Shown here piece by piece: positions 8,641 through 17,769 of a stretch of DNA of 64,000 nt (the first letter of the stretch is position 1; every line of letters starts with the position of its first letter). Both the position numbers and the translations under genes were made by a program. This DNA comes from Trebonia sp963771985 (lineage in GTDB: Bacteria; Actinomycetota; Actinomycetes; Streptosporangiales; Streptosporangiaceae), in the NCBI GenBank assembly GCA_963771985.1, contig CAVYVO010000004.1, positions 434,001 to 498,000 of the forward strand, in the 5' to 3' direction. The notes below the pieces were generated by a model that worked only from the letters and a program-made list of their open reading frames with translations, searched no databases and was not told where the DNA came from.

Positions 8641-10125
8641 TTACGCGAACAACGCCGGCTTGCCGCCAAGCGAGTTCGCCGCGCCGCGCGCCACGATCGC
8701 GGTCTCGGCGAGGAGCGTGCCGGCTTCGGGTCCGGGGACGAAGGTGCCGGGCTCCACGATCCAGGTGCCTGGCTCGGGGCCAGGGAACGATGTCCCGATT
8801 TTGGTGCCGACCCCGCCGTCGGTGGCAACGAAGCCGGGTGCGTCCGTGACCTGCGTGGTCCGCGTGCCGAGGAATGTGTAGGTGTCTTTGCTGAAGATCC
8901 ACTCGTTCCGCAGGCCGGTCGAGTCGGTCAGGGCGATCCCGAAGCCCGCGCGGCCCGTCATGTCGGTCGTCTCGGGGATCAGCGTCACGCCGGGGATCAG
9001 CGCGACGGCCCAGTAGATCGCGGCCTCCGCGGCGGGAGGCAGCACCACGGAGCTCATCAGTCGGCCGATGGCGCTGAACGCGTTGACGTTCCTGTCGCTC
9101 CTGAGGTAGGCGGACTGGGCGTAGAGGATCTCCAGCAACTGGTACGGGTCGGTGGGGAGCGATCGCAGCCACGTGCGGGCCGGGTTCCTGATGCCCGGCC
9201 TTGCCGCCACCGGGTCGGGGCGGGCCCATCTCCCGCTGACCGTGCCTCCCGGGTTCTTGGTGAGGAAACCCTGGCTGAGCCGCTGCCCCGTCCAGGACTC
9301 CTGGACCTGCACGGACTGCGCCGTGATGGGCCACGGGTTGCCCGGGAAGGCGCTCACGTTGGTCGCATAGCTCCAGGACCGCGGGGTCATCACCCAGATG
9401 GTGTCCTTGAACTCCGCCTTGATGTAGTACCACTGGTCCGGGCCGATCGCGGGGGGCGGCGTAACCGCTGCCGCCATGGCCATCGCCTCCAAGGTGATCG
9501 TGGCGGCCGCGCTTGCGCCCTTTAGCCGGCCGTCGGCAAGCGGGAGTTCCCGCTTGCCTGCTCGCAGTTCCTCCTCGGCAAGGCCCGCGAGCTTGCCTCT
9601 CGCGCGCGCGAGCCGGGACCGGACGGTCCCGACGGGGATCCCCAGCGCCTCGGCCGCCTTCGCGTAGCTCAGCCCCGACCAGGCGCACAGCGCCAGCACG
9701 TCACGCTCGGGCCCGCGCAGCCTCGCCAGCGACCTGTGCATGGCCGCAATCCGCGCGGCATCATCCGCCCGCCCGCTGACATCTTCTGCGAAGTCCGCAA
9801 CGTCCCGTTCCAGTCCCAGCCGGGCGAGGGTCTCCTTGTGACGCCGACGAGCCCGGTAATGCCCGCGAACCACGTTGGTCGCCACGCCGAGCAGCCACGG
9901 CCGGAGCGACCCGCCCTCAGGGGAGATCTGCTCCCGGTTCCGCCAGGCCTCAAGGAAGGTCAGCGACAACACGTCCTCGGCCGCCGCCCAGTCACCGGTC
10001 AGCCGGAACGCATGGTTGTACACGTGCGGCGCGAAGGAGTCGAAGAGTTCCCCGAACGCGTCCGCGTCACCGTCTCGGACCCGCGACCGCAGGGCATCAG
10101 GCGAGCCCTCAGAAGGATGATCCAT
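8641..10125 (-). CDS. ECF sigma factor fused to a CU044_5270-like sensor domain
   Basis: 494 residues. Residues ~20-95 are sigma region 2 (FDSFAPHVYNHAFRLTGD, EDVLSLTFLEAWRNR) and ~130-185 region 4 (LRGPERDVLALCAW, GIPVGTVRSRLARARGKL). After ~residue 215 comes LEAMAMAAAVTPPP and QWYYIKAEF, which is how the extracytoplasmic domain of CU044_5270 proteins begins; that family is normally a separate membrane protein encoded next to an ECF sigma gene, as at 61330-63064 here. In this protein the N-terminal anti-sigma part and membrane anchor of the partner are missing, and only a weak hydrophobic patch remains. The sensor domain would therefore be cytoplasmic unless exported. A CRP-like site lies ~35-50 nt upstream. 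Confidence 0.8.
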   Translation of the reverse strand: MDHPSEGSPDALRSRVRDGDADAFGELFDSFAPHVYNHAFRLTGDWAAAEDVLSLTFLEAWRNREQISPEGGSLRPWLLGVATNVVRGHYRARRRHKETLARLGLERDVADFAEDVSGRADDAARIAAMHRSLARLRGPERDVLALCAWSGLSYAKAAEALGIPVGTVRSRLARARGKLAGLAEEELRAGKRELPLADGRLKGASAAATITLEAMAMAAAVTPPPAIGPDQWYYIKAEFKDTIWVMTPRSWSYATNVSAFPGNPWPITAQSVQVQESWTGQRLSQGFLTKNPGGTVSGRWARPDPVAARPGIRNPARTWLRSLPTDPYQLLEILYAQSAYLRSDRNVNAFSAIGRLMSSVVLPPAAEAAIYWAVALIPGVTLIPETTDMTGRAGFGIALTDSTGLRNEWIFSKDTYTFLGTRTTQVTDAPGFVATDGGVGTKIGTSFPGPEPGTWIVEPGTFVPGPEAGTLLAETAIVARGAANSLGGKPALFA

Positions 10126-10159
10126 GCCTCTTATCTGTCACGCCGGACTTGCGAGTTCC

Positions 10160-10175
10160 AGTGACCTGAGTCACA
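10160..10175. promoter_or_regulatory. CRP-like binding site upstream of the sigma fusion gene
   Basis: AGTGACCTGAGTCACA matches the CRP-family consensus TGTGA-N6-TCACA at 9 of 10 positions. It sits 35-50 nt upstream of the sigma gene start. Confidence 0.45.
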
Positions 10176-10546
10176 GTGCCCCACAGTCACCTTGTCGACC
10201 TGCGTGAGGCTCTCTAGCCACCCCCCAGCCGCTAAGACCCATCTGGCTGTATCGGATGCGCCCGTCCTTAGAGGTGTCGAACCTCAGCGAGGGGACGCGA
10301 ATAAGCGTGATGGTTAGCTGTGGCAGAACTCCACGACCTCATCGTCATGCGTGACGCGGTTCCCGCCCTGCCTATGGACGACTAAGCGCCAGCGCAGTGC
10401 ATGTCGGATTAGATATCGTGGCGTCGCTTAAGCCAAAGAATCAATGCTCAGGCGCACGTCAGCCAGAACATGTACCCTGACTTAGTAGAGAGACTAGGGG
10501 ACCGGCTTACGTCGGCCCCCCAGTGTGTACGGCTGATAGCGACTGC
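10176..10546. other. Intergenic region without a recognisable gene
   Basis: Several CTAG sites and short inverted repeats but no ORF with a ribosome binding site and no RNA gene that I recognise. Confidence 0.5.
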
Positions 10547-10693
10547 CTACAGGCGCACTCCGCTTGCGAGCACAAGCTGGAGCAGCGCGGCCAGTGCGTA
10601 AAGCGCTGCTGTCACGCACGCCAGGACAGCTGCTATCACCGCCAGCCGCGCTCGGTCGCCTGACCGGGCGCGGCTCCCTTTTCCCCTCGGCAT
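10547..10693 (-). CDS. Small single-helix membrane protein
   Basis: 48 residues starting MPRGKGSRARSGDR, then one long hydrophobic helix (about 16-44). Strong ribosome binding site GGAAGGAGGT lies 6-7 nt before ATG at 10693, which supports this start over an upstream one. It lies directly downstream of repeat copy B on the minus strand, as tcpC lies downstream of copy A, so both may share a promoter type. Function unknown; small membrane proteins of this kind occur in conjugative elements. Confidence 0.6.
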   Translation of the reverse strand: MPRGKGSRARSGDRARLAVIAAVLACVTAALYALAALLQLVLASGVRL

Positions 10694-10784
10694 CGCCCTT
10701 ACCTCCTTCCCGCGGCAGGTGCCGCTAGCGCGCACCCGACGAGAGAAAACGAGGACCGGGGAGACCGCGGAGTTCATCTCCCGA

Positions 10785-11158
10785 CGTGCTCCATTGTGCG
10801 GCAAAAACCGGCCACACGTGGAGCTTTAGAGTCGAACAAACTACTCCAACCCATACATGAGTTATCTCGAGTCACATGCGACACACGAACGGTCCGCGAC
10901 TGTGAGAACGCGCTTGCGTAAAGTAACTCGTCACATACAGGCAAGTAACAGGCAAGGTACCGGTTCAACCACAACATCGACAAACTCGCATACTCGCCGG
11001 TAATCGTCCGTGCGGCCCCATCAGCCCCTCTGCCCCACCCATACGCTCCGTAACCAGCACTTATGCCGCCGGACCGGCGGCATAGGGCCGTCAGTCCCGA
11101 GGCCAATGGGTCGATTGCGCAATCGACCACACTAGAGCGGGTCGATTGCGCAATCGAC
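10785..11158. repeat. ~375-bp direct repeat, copy B
   Basis: Second copy of the 7265-7640 repeat in the same orientation, lying upstream of the small membrane protein gene. The two copies bound a 3.1-kb segment carrying the HicA-like pair, the sigma fusion and the small gene. Confidence 0.9.
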
Positions 11159-11242
11159 ACGCGGGAGACGGGGACCGCAGGGATCGATCGCGCAATCGAC
11201 CTGCGGAGGGCGGAGGCAGAGGGAGTCGATTGCGCAATCGAC
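11110..11242. repeat. Cluster of four 18-bp palindromes
   Basis: GTCGATTGCGCAATCGAC at 11110-11127, 11141-11158 and 11225-11242, with a variant at 11183-11200. The first two are separated by the conserved 13-bp spacer CACACTAGAGCGG, giving a 31-bp period. The cluster lies 45 bp from the ychF stop. Confidence 0.92.
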
Positions 11243-11286
11243 ACGCTAGCGGGGACGGGGCACGCTAGCGGTGGGGGCTCCCCCGG

Positions 11287-12378
11287 CTACACGTTGAAGC
11301 GGAACTCAACTACGTCGCCGTCTCGCATGACGTAGTCCTTGCCCTCGATGCGAACCTTGCCGACGGCCCTGGCGGCGGCCACCGAGCCGGCCGCCATCAG
11401 GTCGTCGAAGGAGACGATCTCCGCCTTGATGAAGCCGCGCTGGAAGTCGGTGTGGATCACGCCGGCGGCTTCCGGGGCGGTCGCGCCGATCGGGATCTCC
11501 CAGGCACGGGTCTCTTTCGGGCCCGCGGTCAGGAACGTCTGCAGCCCCAGGGCACGGAAGCCCGCCGACGCGAGCTGCGCCAGCCCCGGCTCTCCCATCC
11601 CGGCCTCGGCCAAGAGCTCGGCCGCCTCCTCTTCGGGCAGCTCGGTGAGGTCGGCTTCGGTCTTGGCGTCCAGGAAGATGGCCTCGGCCGGGGCGACCAG
11701 CGACGCCAATTGCTTCTTCAGCCCCTCGTCTGAAAGGTCCGCGACGTCCATGTTGAACACGTACAGGAACGGCTTCGCCGTGAGCAAGTGCAGCTCACGC
11801 AGCGCCCGCAGGGAGATCCCAGCGTCCGCCGCGGCGGCGAACAACGTCGTCCCGCTGTTCAAAATCCCGACAGCGGCATTGGCCGCCGCAGCCACCTCAG
11901 CCCGTTCCGGATCCTTATTGAATTTCGTTTCCTTAGCCAGCCGCGGCAGCGCCTTTTCCAGAGTCTGCAGGTCCGCGAGTATCAGCTCGGTGACGACAGT
12001 CTCGATGTCGTCTTCCGGCCCGGTCGAGCCCTCGACCCGCGCGACGTCGGGGTCGGCGAAGACCCGGACCACCTGGCAGATCGCGTCGGTCTCCCGGATG
12101 TGCCCGAGGAACTGGTTGCCGAGGCCCTGCCCCTGCGAGGCCCCGCGGACCAGGCCGGCGATGTCAGTGAACCGAACGGAGGCGGGCACGATGCGGGCGC
12201 TGTTGTAGAGCGAGGCCAGCGCGGCGAGCCGCGAGTCGGGGACGCCGACGACACCCACGTTCGGCTCGATCGTGGCGAACGGGTAGTTCGCGGCGAGCGC
12301 CCCGGCACGGGTCAGGGCATTGAACAGGGTGGACTTGCCCACGTTGGGCAGCCCGACGATTCCGATGGAAAGGCTCAC
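11287..12378 (-). CDS. ychF: YchF family ribosome-binding ATPase
   Basis: 363 residues, the usual length. N-terminal OBG-type G domain with GLPNVGKSTLFNAL (P-loop), a shifted specificity motif (FNMD), and DIAGLVRGASQGQGLGN; the C-terminus carries the TGS domain ending VVEFRFNV. YchF prefers ATP over GTP and binds the 50S subunit. It is a chromosomal gene, and its 3' end abuts the repeat-rich edge of the conjugation region. Stop TAG at 11287. Confidence 0.97.
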   Translation of the reverse strand: MSLSIGIVGLPNVGKSTLFNALTRAGALAANYPFATIEPNVGVVGVPDSRLAALASLYNSARIVPASVRFTDIAGLVRGASQGQGLGNQFLGHIRETDAICQVVRVFADPDVARVEGSTGPEDDIETVVTELILADLQTLEKALPRLAKETKFNKDPERAEVAAAANAAVGILNSGTTLFAAAADAGISLRALRELHLLTAKPFLYVFNMDVADLSDEGLKKQLASLVAPAEAIFLDAKTEADLTELPEEEAAELLAEAGMGEPGLAQLASAGFRALGLQTFLTAGPKETRAWEIPIGATAPEAAGVIHTDFQRGFIKAEIVSFDDLMAAGSVAAARAVGKVRIEGKDYVMRDGDVVEFRFNV

Positions 12379-12398
12379 ACGCAGAGTTTAGTGGGCGT

Positions 12399-14003
12399 CT
12401 AGAACTGAGCAGCGTACTGTGACGGGTCGATGCGGGCCTCGATGACCAGCGGCCGGGAGCGGCCGGAGAACGCGGCGGAAACCGCCTTCTCCAGGCCAGA
12501 CACGCTCTCCACCCGCACGCCGTCGCAGCCCAGGGATTCGGCGAGCGCCGGGATGTCGGTCTGGTCGACGCTGGTCGCGGTCAGCGGATAGCCCAGTTGC
12601 TGCTGGTGCAGTTCGATGCGGTTGAGGCTGCCGTCGGCGAACACGACCACCACGAGCGGCAGCCCGTAACGGGCGGCCACGGACAACTCGGTCGCGGTCA
12701 TCGCGAACCCGCCGTCCCCGATCATGGACACGACCGGCGTGCCGGGCAGCGACAGCGCGGCGCCGATCGCCGCCGGCAGCCCGAACCCCATCGCCGACAG
12801 CCCGTTCGTGATCAGCGTTTCCCTGGGCGCCAGCGACGTCCAGGCCTGGCCGGTCATGATCTTGTGCGATCCGACGTCGGCGGTCACGACGGTCCCCGGC
12901 GGGGCCAGGACGCGCACGGTCGTGACCACCTCTGAAGGATTTAGCTTCCCGGTAGCATACCCGGTATTATACGCGGCACGCAACGCGGTCCGATGCGCGG
13001 CCACCTCGTCGGGTGACCACCGGGGCTGATCGCCGCTGTTGGCGGCGAGCCACCACAGCGCGGCCGTCACGTTCCCGACGATCTCGGTCCGCGCGGGATA
13101 CACCTGATCGGTGTTCGGCGTGGTGTCCACGTGCAGCACGGGCGCGGTGATCCGCCAGGGGGTGATGAGCTCCACCGGGTCGAACCCGGCGGCGACGATC
13201 AGGTCGGCGCCGGCGAGCAGGTTCCAGATCACCTGGTGGCCGGCCATGTCGAGCACGCCCGCGAAGTAGGGGTGGTCCTCGCTGATCACGCCCTTGGCCA
13301 TCGCGCCGACGACGACGGGTATCCCGGCCTGCTCGGCGAGGGTCGCGAGCGCGTCGGACGCGCCGCAGCGCACCGCCCCGGCGCCGGCCAGCAGAACGGG
13401 CCGCCGGGCGGCGCGCAGCGGCGGGTCGTCGCCGTAAAAATCGAGGGTCGCCGCGGTCACGGCGAGCGGCGGGACTTTCCCGTCGCCGCCGCCGCCCACA
13501 TTTATCCCGAACGAATCCGTGGCGACTGTCAGGTGCACAGCGCCGGGCCGTTCGGCGGTGGCGGTGCGCAGAGCCTTGCGGATCACCGTGTCGGCGGACG
13601 CCGGCTCCAGGCGCGTGGCCAGCTTGGTGACCGGGGCGAAGACCCGGCCCTGGTCCACGACCTGGTGCGTCCAGTACGGCTCGCGGGAACTCTCCACCTG
13701 CCCGGAGATCGCCAGCAGCGGCACCCGGTCGAGGTTCGCGCTCGCGACGCCGTTCAGCAGCGCGGTCGAGCCCGGGCCGAGGGTGGACAGGCAGACGCCG
13801 GGGCGCCCGGTGGACATCGCCGCGCCTTCGGCCATGAACGCCGCGCTGGCCTCGCGGGCCGCGGCGACGATCTGCGGACCTCCGTCGCGAGCCGCCTCCA
13901 TGAAGTCGACCACCGACTCCCCCGGATACCCGAACACATGCTGTACACCCGCCTGGCGGAGATAATCGGCCAGCAGGGTCGCCACGGTTGGTTCGGTGCT
14001 CAT
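12399..14003 (-). CDS. Thiamine-pyrophosphate enzyme, acetolactate-synthase-like
   Basis: 534 residues with the three TPP-enzyme domains. The N-terminal domain has HVFGYPGESV and a Glu-like position in AAREASAAFMAEGAA; the C-terminal domain has the metal/TPP motif GDGGFAMTATELSVAARYGLPLVVVVFADGSLN (G-D-G ... N). The central domain has LAGAGAVRCGA. The family includes acetolactate synthase, benzoylformate decarboxylase and related 2-oxoacid enzymes; no small regulatory subunit gene is next to it, so a catabolic role is possible. It is 21 bp upstream of ychF on the same strand. Confidence 0.85.
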   Translation of the reverse strand: MSTEPTVATLLADYLRQAGVQHVFGYPGESVVDFMEAARDGGPQIVAAAREASAAFMAEGAAMSTGRPGVCLSTLGPGSTALLNGVASANLDRVPLLAISGQVESSREPYWTHQVVDQGRVFAPVTKLATRLEPASADTVIRKALRTATAERPGAVHLTVATDSFGINVGGGGDGKVPPLAVTAATLDFYGDDPPLRAARRPVLLAGAGAVRCGASDALATLAEQAGIPVVVGAMAKGVISEDHPYFAGVLDMAGHQVIWNLLAGADLIVAAGFDPVELITPWRITAPVLHVDTTPNTDQVYPARTEIVGNVTAALWWLAANSGDQPRWSPDEVAAHRTALRAAYNTGYATGKLNPSEVVTTVRVLAPPGTVVTADVGSHKIMTGQAWTSLAPRETLITNGLSAMGFGLPAAIGAALSLPGTPVVSMIGDGGFAMTATELSVAARYGLPLVVVVFADGSLNRIELHQQQLGYPLTATSVDQTDIPALAESLGCDGVRVESVSGLEKAVSAAFSGRSRPLVIEARIDPSQYAAQF

Positions 14004-14032
14004 GAATGATCACCATAGTGTCCGGGAGTCCG

Positions 14033-14671
14033 TTACGTGGCCTGGCCCGGTGCGGGGAGCGCGCCTATCTCGATCGCCTTGGTCACCGCCGCGGTCCTGC
14101 CGGAGACGCCGAGCTTGGCGCTGGCACGCAGCAGGTGCGTCTTCACCGTGGCCTCGCTGACGTAGAGCCGCCGCCCGATCTCCGCGTTCGTCAGCCCGAG
14201 CGCGACGAGCGCGAGGACCTCGGTTTCCCGGGCGGAGAGCTGCTCCGCCGCCGGCGCGGGCTCGGCGCGCATGCGGCCGAACAGGCCGGCCACCGCGGGC
14301 GCGAGCACGGTCTCGCCCCTGGCCGCGGCCCGCACGCGGTCGGCGAGCACCGCCCTCGGCGTGTCCTTCAGCAGGTAGCCGGCCGCGCCGGCCTCGACCG
14401 CGCGCAGGATGTCGGCGTCGGAATCGTACGTGGTCAGCACCACGACCGTGAATCCTGCCAGGCGCCGCGTGGCTCCAACGCCGTCGCCGCCCGGCATGCG
14501 CAGGTCCATCAGGATCACGTCCGGCCGCAGCCGCTCGGCGAACGCCACGGCCTCCGGCCCGGACGCGGCCTCGCCGACCACCTCGATGTCCGGCTCGGCG
14601 GCCAGCATGCCGCGCAGGCCCTCGCGGACGACCGGGTGGTCGTCGGCCAGCAGGACGCGGATGGGGGTCAC
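14033..14671 (-). CDS. NarL/LuxR-family response regulator
   Basis: 212 residues from GTG at 14671. Receiver domain starts IRVLLADDHPVVREGL, with phospho-acceptor Asp in DVILMDLRMPGGDG and Thr/Lys in VLTTY and GYLLKD. C-terminal LuxR HTH: LSARETEVLALVALGLTNAEI...VSEATVKTHL. The start overlaps the kinase stop by 4 bp, so the pair is translationally coupled. It probably controls the ABC exporter in the same operon. Confidence 0.93.
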   Translation of the reverse strand: MTPIRVLLADDHPVVREGLRGMLAAEPDIEVVGEAASGPEAVAFAERLRPDVILMDLRMPGGDGVGATRRLAGFTVVVLTTYDSDADILRAVEAGAAGYLLKDTPRAVLADRVRAAARGETVLAPAVAGLFGRMRAEPAPAAEQLSARETEVLALVALGLTNAEIGRRLYVSEATVKTHLLRASAKLGVSGRTAAVTKAIEIGALPAPGQAT

Positions 14672-15855
14672 GCCGGCACCATAGCGCTGACGAGGGTACC
14701 CGCGCCCGGGGAGCTGCGCACGGTCAGCGTGCCGCCCGCCTCGGCGACCCGGGTGCGCATCCCGCGCAGGCCGTAGCCGCTGACCGCGGCCGGGTCGAAC
14801 CCGGCGCCGTCGTCGCCGACCTCGAGCCGGACGGCGGCCGGGTCGTAGCCGAGCTCGACGGTGGCTTCGTGCGCGCCGGCGTGCTTGCGGACGTTGGCCA
14901 GCGTTTCCTGGCAGACCCGCAGCAGCACGACCTCGGTGGCGACCGGCAGCGGCCGCGGGGTCCCGGTCACTCCAAACCTCACGTCTACGCCCGGCGCCTC
15001 CGACAGCCTGCGCAGCGCGTCCGGCAGCGAGCCGCCGTCGAGCTGCGCGGGCGCCAGGTCGGCCACGAGCGCCCGCGCCTCGGTCAGGTTCTCCCTGGCC
15101 GTCTGGGCGGCGAGGTCCAGGTGCCTGGCGGCCTGCGGATGCGAGCCGTCCGTGTCGAGGTCCGCCTGCGCGGCCTGGATCAGCATGAGGATGCTGGTGA
15201 AACCCTGTGCCAGCGTGTCGTGGATGTCGGCGGAGAGCCGCTGCCGCTCGGCCAGCCGCCCTGCCTCGTGCTGCGCGGCCGCCAGCTCGGCCCTGGTGGC
15301 CTCGAGCTGGTCGATGACCGCGGCGCGTTCCGCGCTCTGCTGGATGATCCGCGACACCCAGCCGCCGTAGAAGAGCGCGAAGCCGCCGCCGGCGGCCGCG
15401 ACGCCGAACGCCACGGCCGCCGTGCCGGCCGTGGGATACCGGTACACGAGCAGGGCCGCGGCGAGGAAGTTCAGCCCGATGCCCAGCCGCACGGCCAGGC
15501 GGGGCTCCAGGAAGCTGAAGAACTGCGGGCTGATCGCGAACGCGAGGAACCAGACCTCCGGGTTCTGGCTCTGCGCGACGCCGAACAGCGCGACCAGCCC
15601 GATGACATAGATCGCCGCTCGCGCCCGGCTCCGCCGGCCGCCGGTCCACAGCGGCCGTCCGACGAATAGGTACCAGAGGATCAGCGCGGCCATCGCCGCG
15701 GCCGCCACGACTTTCGAGCCGGGCGTGCTGACCAGCACGATAACCAAGACGGCGGCGAAGACAAGCAGGTAAAAGGCGTCCCAGACCAGGGCGCCGGTCT
15801 CCCAGGCGTTCCGGGGGCCCGGCGCGGGCGCGCGTGACTGCGGGGGCGCGCTCAC
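14668..15855 (-). CDS. NarL-type sensor histidine kinase
   Basis: 395 residues from GTG at 15855, overlapping the permease stop by 4 bp. Membrane helices occupy roughly residues 22-150, followed by a coiled-coil region, the HisKA_3 phospho-acceptor box RLSADIHDTLAQGF, and a HATPase_c domain with VCQETLANVRKHA, DDGAGFDP and GYGLRGMRTRV. It belongs with the NarL-family regulator downstream. Confidence 0.92.
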   Translation of the reverse strand: MSAPPQSRAPAPGPRNAWETGALVWDAFYLLVFAAVLVIVLVSTPGSKVVAAAAMAALILWYLFVGRPLWTGGRRSRARAAIYVIGLVALFGVAQSQNPEVWFLAFAISPQFFSFLEPRLAVRLGIGLNFLAAALLVYRYPTAGTAAVAFGVAAAGGGFALFYGGWVSRIIQQSAERAAVIDQLEATRAELAAAQHEAGRLAERQRLSADIHDTLAQGFTSILMLIQAAQADLDTDGSHPQAARHLDLAAQTARENLTEARALVADLAPAQLDGGSLPDALRRLSEAPGVDVRFGVTGTPRPLPVATEVVLLRVCQETLANVRKHAGAHEATVELGYDPAAVRLEVGDDGAGFDPAAVSGYGLRGMRTRVAEAGGTLTVRSSPGAGTLVSAMVPA

Positions 15856-16706
15856 TTGTCCTGGCGGTTCTGCCAGCGGAACGTGGTCAGGCACAGCACC
15901 AATCCTGCGACGACCCAGGCCGATAGCACCAGCGCGGTCTGGCCGTGCTGCCAGGAGTGCCCCGGCTCCAGGGAGACCGCCTGCGGCACGAACACCGAGC
16001 GCATGCCCCGGCACATCCACTCCAGCGGGAACACCGACGCGATGACCCGCAGCCAGGGCGGGACCAGGAAGAACGGGACGTAGACCCCGGAGATGAACTG
16101 CAGCACCACGAACGGGAGGGTGATCACGGCCACCCCGTTGCGCGCGGCCGAGCGTGGCAGGGAACTCGCCGCGATGCCGAGCAGCGAGCAGCCGGCCACG
16201 CCGAGCACGAACACCCAGGTGAACGTCCACCAGGCCGCCCCCGACGTGGGCAGCCGCAGGTGGTAGAACGCCACGCCGATGACGAGCAGCACCACGACCT
16301 CGGCGATGGCGGCGACGATGACCTGGATGATCTTCCCGGCGAAATAGGCGGCGGCGGGCATGGGCGTGCCGCGCAGCCGCTTCAGCGTGAACCGCTCGCG
16401 CTCGAGCGCGATCGACATGCCCAGGTTCTGGTAGCTGGTGGCCATCACGCCGCCGCCGATCAGCCCCGCCACGTACAGGTCGCCGATCGTGACGCCCGGC
16501 GCGGAGTGCTGCTGGCCGAAGATCGCGCCGAGCAGGATCAGCATGACCGCCGGCATGGCCAGGATGAACACCACCGCCTGGCGCTCGCGGAAGAACGCCT
16601 TCAGCTCGATCTGGCCCCGGGACAGGCCGACTCGCCACACGCTGGGCAACGGCGCCTGCTCCTTACGCACCGCGATGTATAGCTCCGTGCTCGTGCTGGC
16701 GGTCAT
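15852..16706 (-). CDS. ABC-2 type transporter permease
   Basis: 284 residues with six hydrophobic helices and an N-terminal cytoplasmic stretch. The sequence FILAMPAVMLILLGAIFG and the C-terminal PLEWMCRGMRSVF region are typical of ABC-2 drug or antibiotic exporters. Its start overlaps the ATPase stop by 4 bp (ATGA), and its own end overlaps the kinase start. Substrate unknown. Confidence 0.92.
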   Translation of the reverse strand: MTASTSTELYIAVRKEQAPLPSVWRVGLSRGQIELKAFFRERQAVVFILAMPAVMLILLGAIFGQQHSAPGVTIGDLYVAGLIGGGVMATSYQNLGMSIALERERFTLKRLRGTPMPAAAYFAGKIIQVIVAAIAEVVVLLVIGVAFYHLRLPTSGAAWWTFTWVFVLGVAGCSLLGIAASSLPRSAARNGVAVITLPFVVLQFISGVYVPFFLVPPWLRVIASVFPLEWMCRGMRSVFVPQAVSLEPGHSWQHGQTALVLSAWVVAGLVLCLTTFRWQNRQDK

Positions 16707-17554
16707 GACCGGCCTCCGATCAGTTCCAGGTAGACGTCCTCCAGGGACGGGCGGGTCACGGTCAGCGCGGGGACCTCGCCGCCGTAACGGGCGGCGAGCC
16801 CGGCGACCAGACGGGTCGGCTCCGCGGTCCGCTCAGACCGCGTGCTGTCACCGTCCTGCCAGCTCACCAACGCCTCGGCGGCCGCCCGGCCGCTGAGGTC
16901 GGCGGGGCGGCCCGCGGCGACGATCACGCCGTCGCGCAGCACCGCGACCCGGTCCGCCAGCGCCGCCGCCTCGTCCAGGTAGTGGGTGGTGAGCAGGACC
17001 GTGACGCCGCCGCCGGACAGGGCGCGGATCACGTCCCAGAACGCGCGCCGGGCCTCCGGGTCGAACCCCGTCGTCGGCTCGTCAAGGAACAGCAGCTCGG
17101 GGCCGCCGACGAGGCCGAGCGCGACGTCAACCCGCCGCAGCTGACCGCCGGACAGCGTGCGGATCCGCGACCGGGCCTTGCCGGCCAGCCCCACCAGGTC
17201 GATCACCTCGGCGGGCCGCCGCGGGCTCGGGTAGAACCCGGCGAAATGCCCGACCATCTCGGCGACCGTCAGTTCCGGCGCGTCGGTCGCGAGCTGCAGC
17301 ACGATGCCGATCCGGGCCCGCCAGGCCCGGCCGGCCCGCTGCGGGTCCTCGTCGAGCACGCTGACCTCGCCGCCGTCCCTGGCGCGGTAGCCCTCCAGGA
17401 TCTCGACCGTGGTGGTCTTGCCGGCGCCGTTCGGCCCGAGGAGGGCGAAGACCTCTCCCGGGGCGATGTCGAGGTCGATCCCGCTGACCGCCGTGGTGCC
17501 GCCGTAGCTCTTGCGCAGCCCGTGCGCCCGGACCGCCAAGCCAGTCGCATTCAT
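16703..17554 (-). CDS. ABC transporter ATP-binding protein
   Basis: 283 residues from ATG at 17554, where MNATGLAVRAHGLRKSYGG fits the normal domain start; a longer frame reaches 17665 but lacks conserved sequence. Walker A GPNGAGKTTT, signature LSGGQLRRVDVALGL, Walker B LLFLDEPTTGFDP, and H-loop TTHYLDEA. The GGAG is unusually close to this ATG, so leaderless or longer starts remain possible. First gene of the ABC/two-component operon. Confidence 0.9.
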   Translation of the reverse strand: MNATGLAVRAHGLRKSYGGTTAVSGIDLDIAPGEVFALLGPNGAGKTTTVEILEGYRARDGGEVSVLDEDPQRAGRAWRARIGIVLQLATDAPELTVAEMVGHFAGFYPSPRRPAEVIDLVGLAGKARSRIRTLSGGQLRRVDVALGLVGGPELLFLDEPTTGFDPEARRAFWDVIRALSGGGVTVLLTTHYLDEAAALADRVAVLRDGVIVAAGRPADLSGRAAAEALVSWQDGDSTRSERTAEPTRLVAGLAARYGGEVPALTVTRPSLEDVYLELIGGRS

Positions 17555-17700
17555 ATCTCCAGCGTCGGTTGCGGCACGTGGCCAGCGCGTCGCCTGTCCG
17601 GCCACAGGGCCGTCAACCAAACGGTGGACAAGCGTGCTTTCCCGTGGGCGTGCGTGGTGTGACATCAGATGCCAGGGGGACTGCCCGTGCGAGCCGTTTC

Positions 17701-17769
17701 ATGATCGCGAATGTTTTCCGTACGTATGGAATGAATTTCTTACATCGTAAAAAATGTTTTCGTGATAAT
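17701..17769 (-). repeat. 69-nt dispersed element, copy 1
   Basis: Read on the minus strand it aligns without gaps over 69 nt with 41441-41509 (about 74% by hand count). Its ends are inverted repeats (ATTATCACGAA at one end, the complement of ATGATCGCGAA at the other). It is AT-rich against a G+C-rich background and lies between the divergent ABC operon and the sulfurase-like gene. The rest of 17555-18146 shows no gene. Confidence 0.75.

Noticed and set aside
11110..11242. Regular short repeats with a spacer, like a CRISPR array
   Set aside because: The repeated unit is a perfect 18-bp palindrome with a conserved (not unique) 13-bp spacer, only a few copies, and no cas genes; the same unit is dispersed at other loci.
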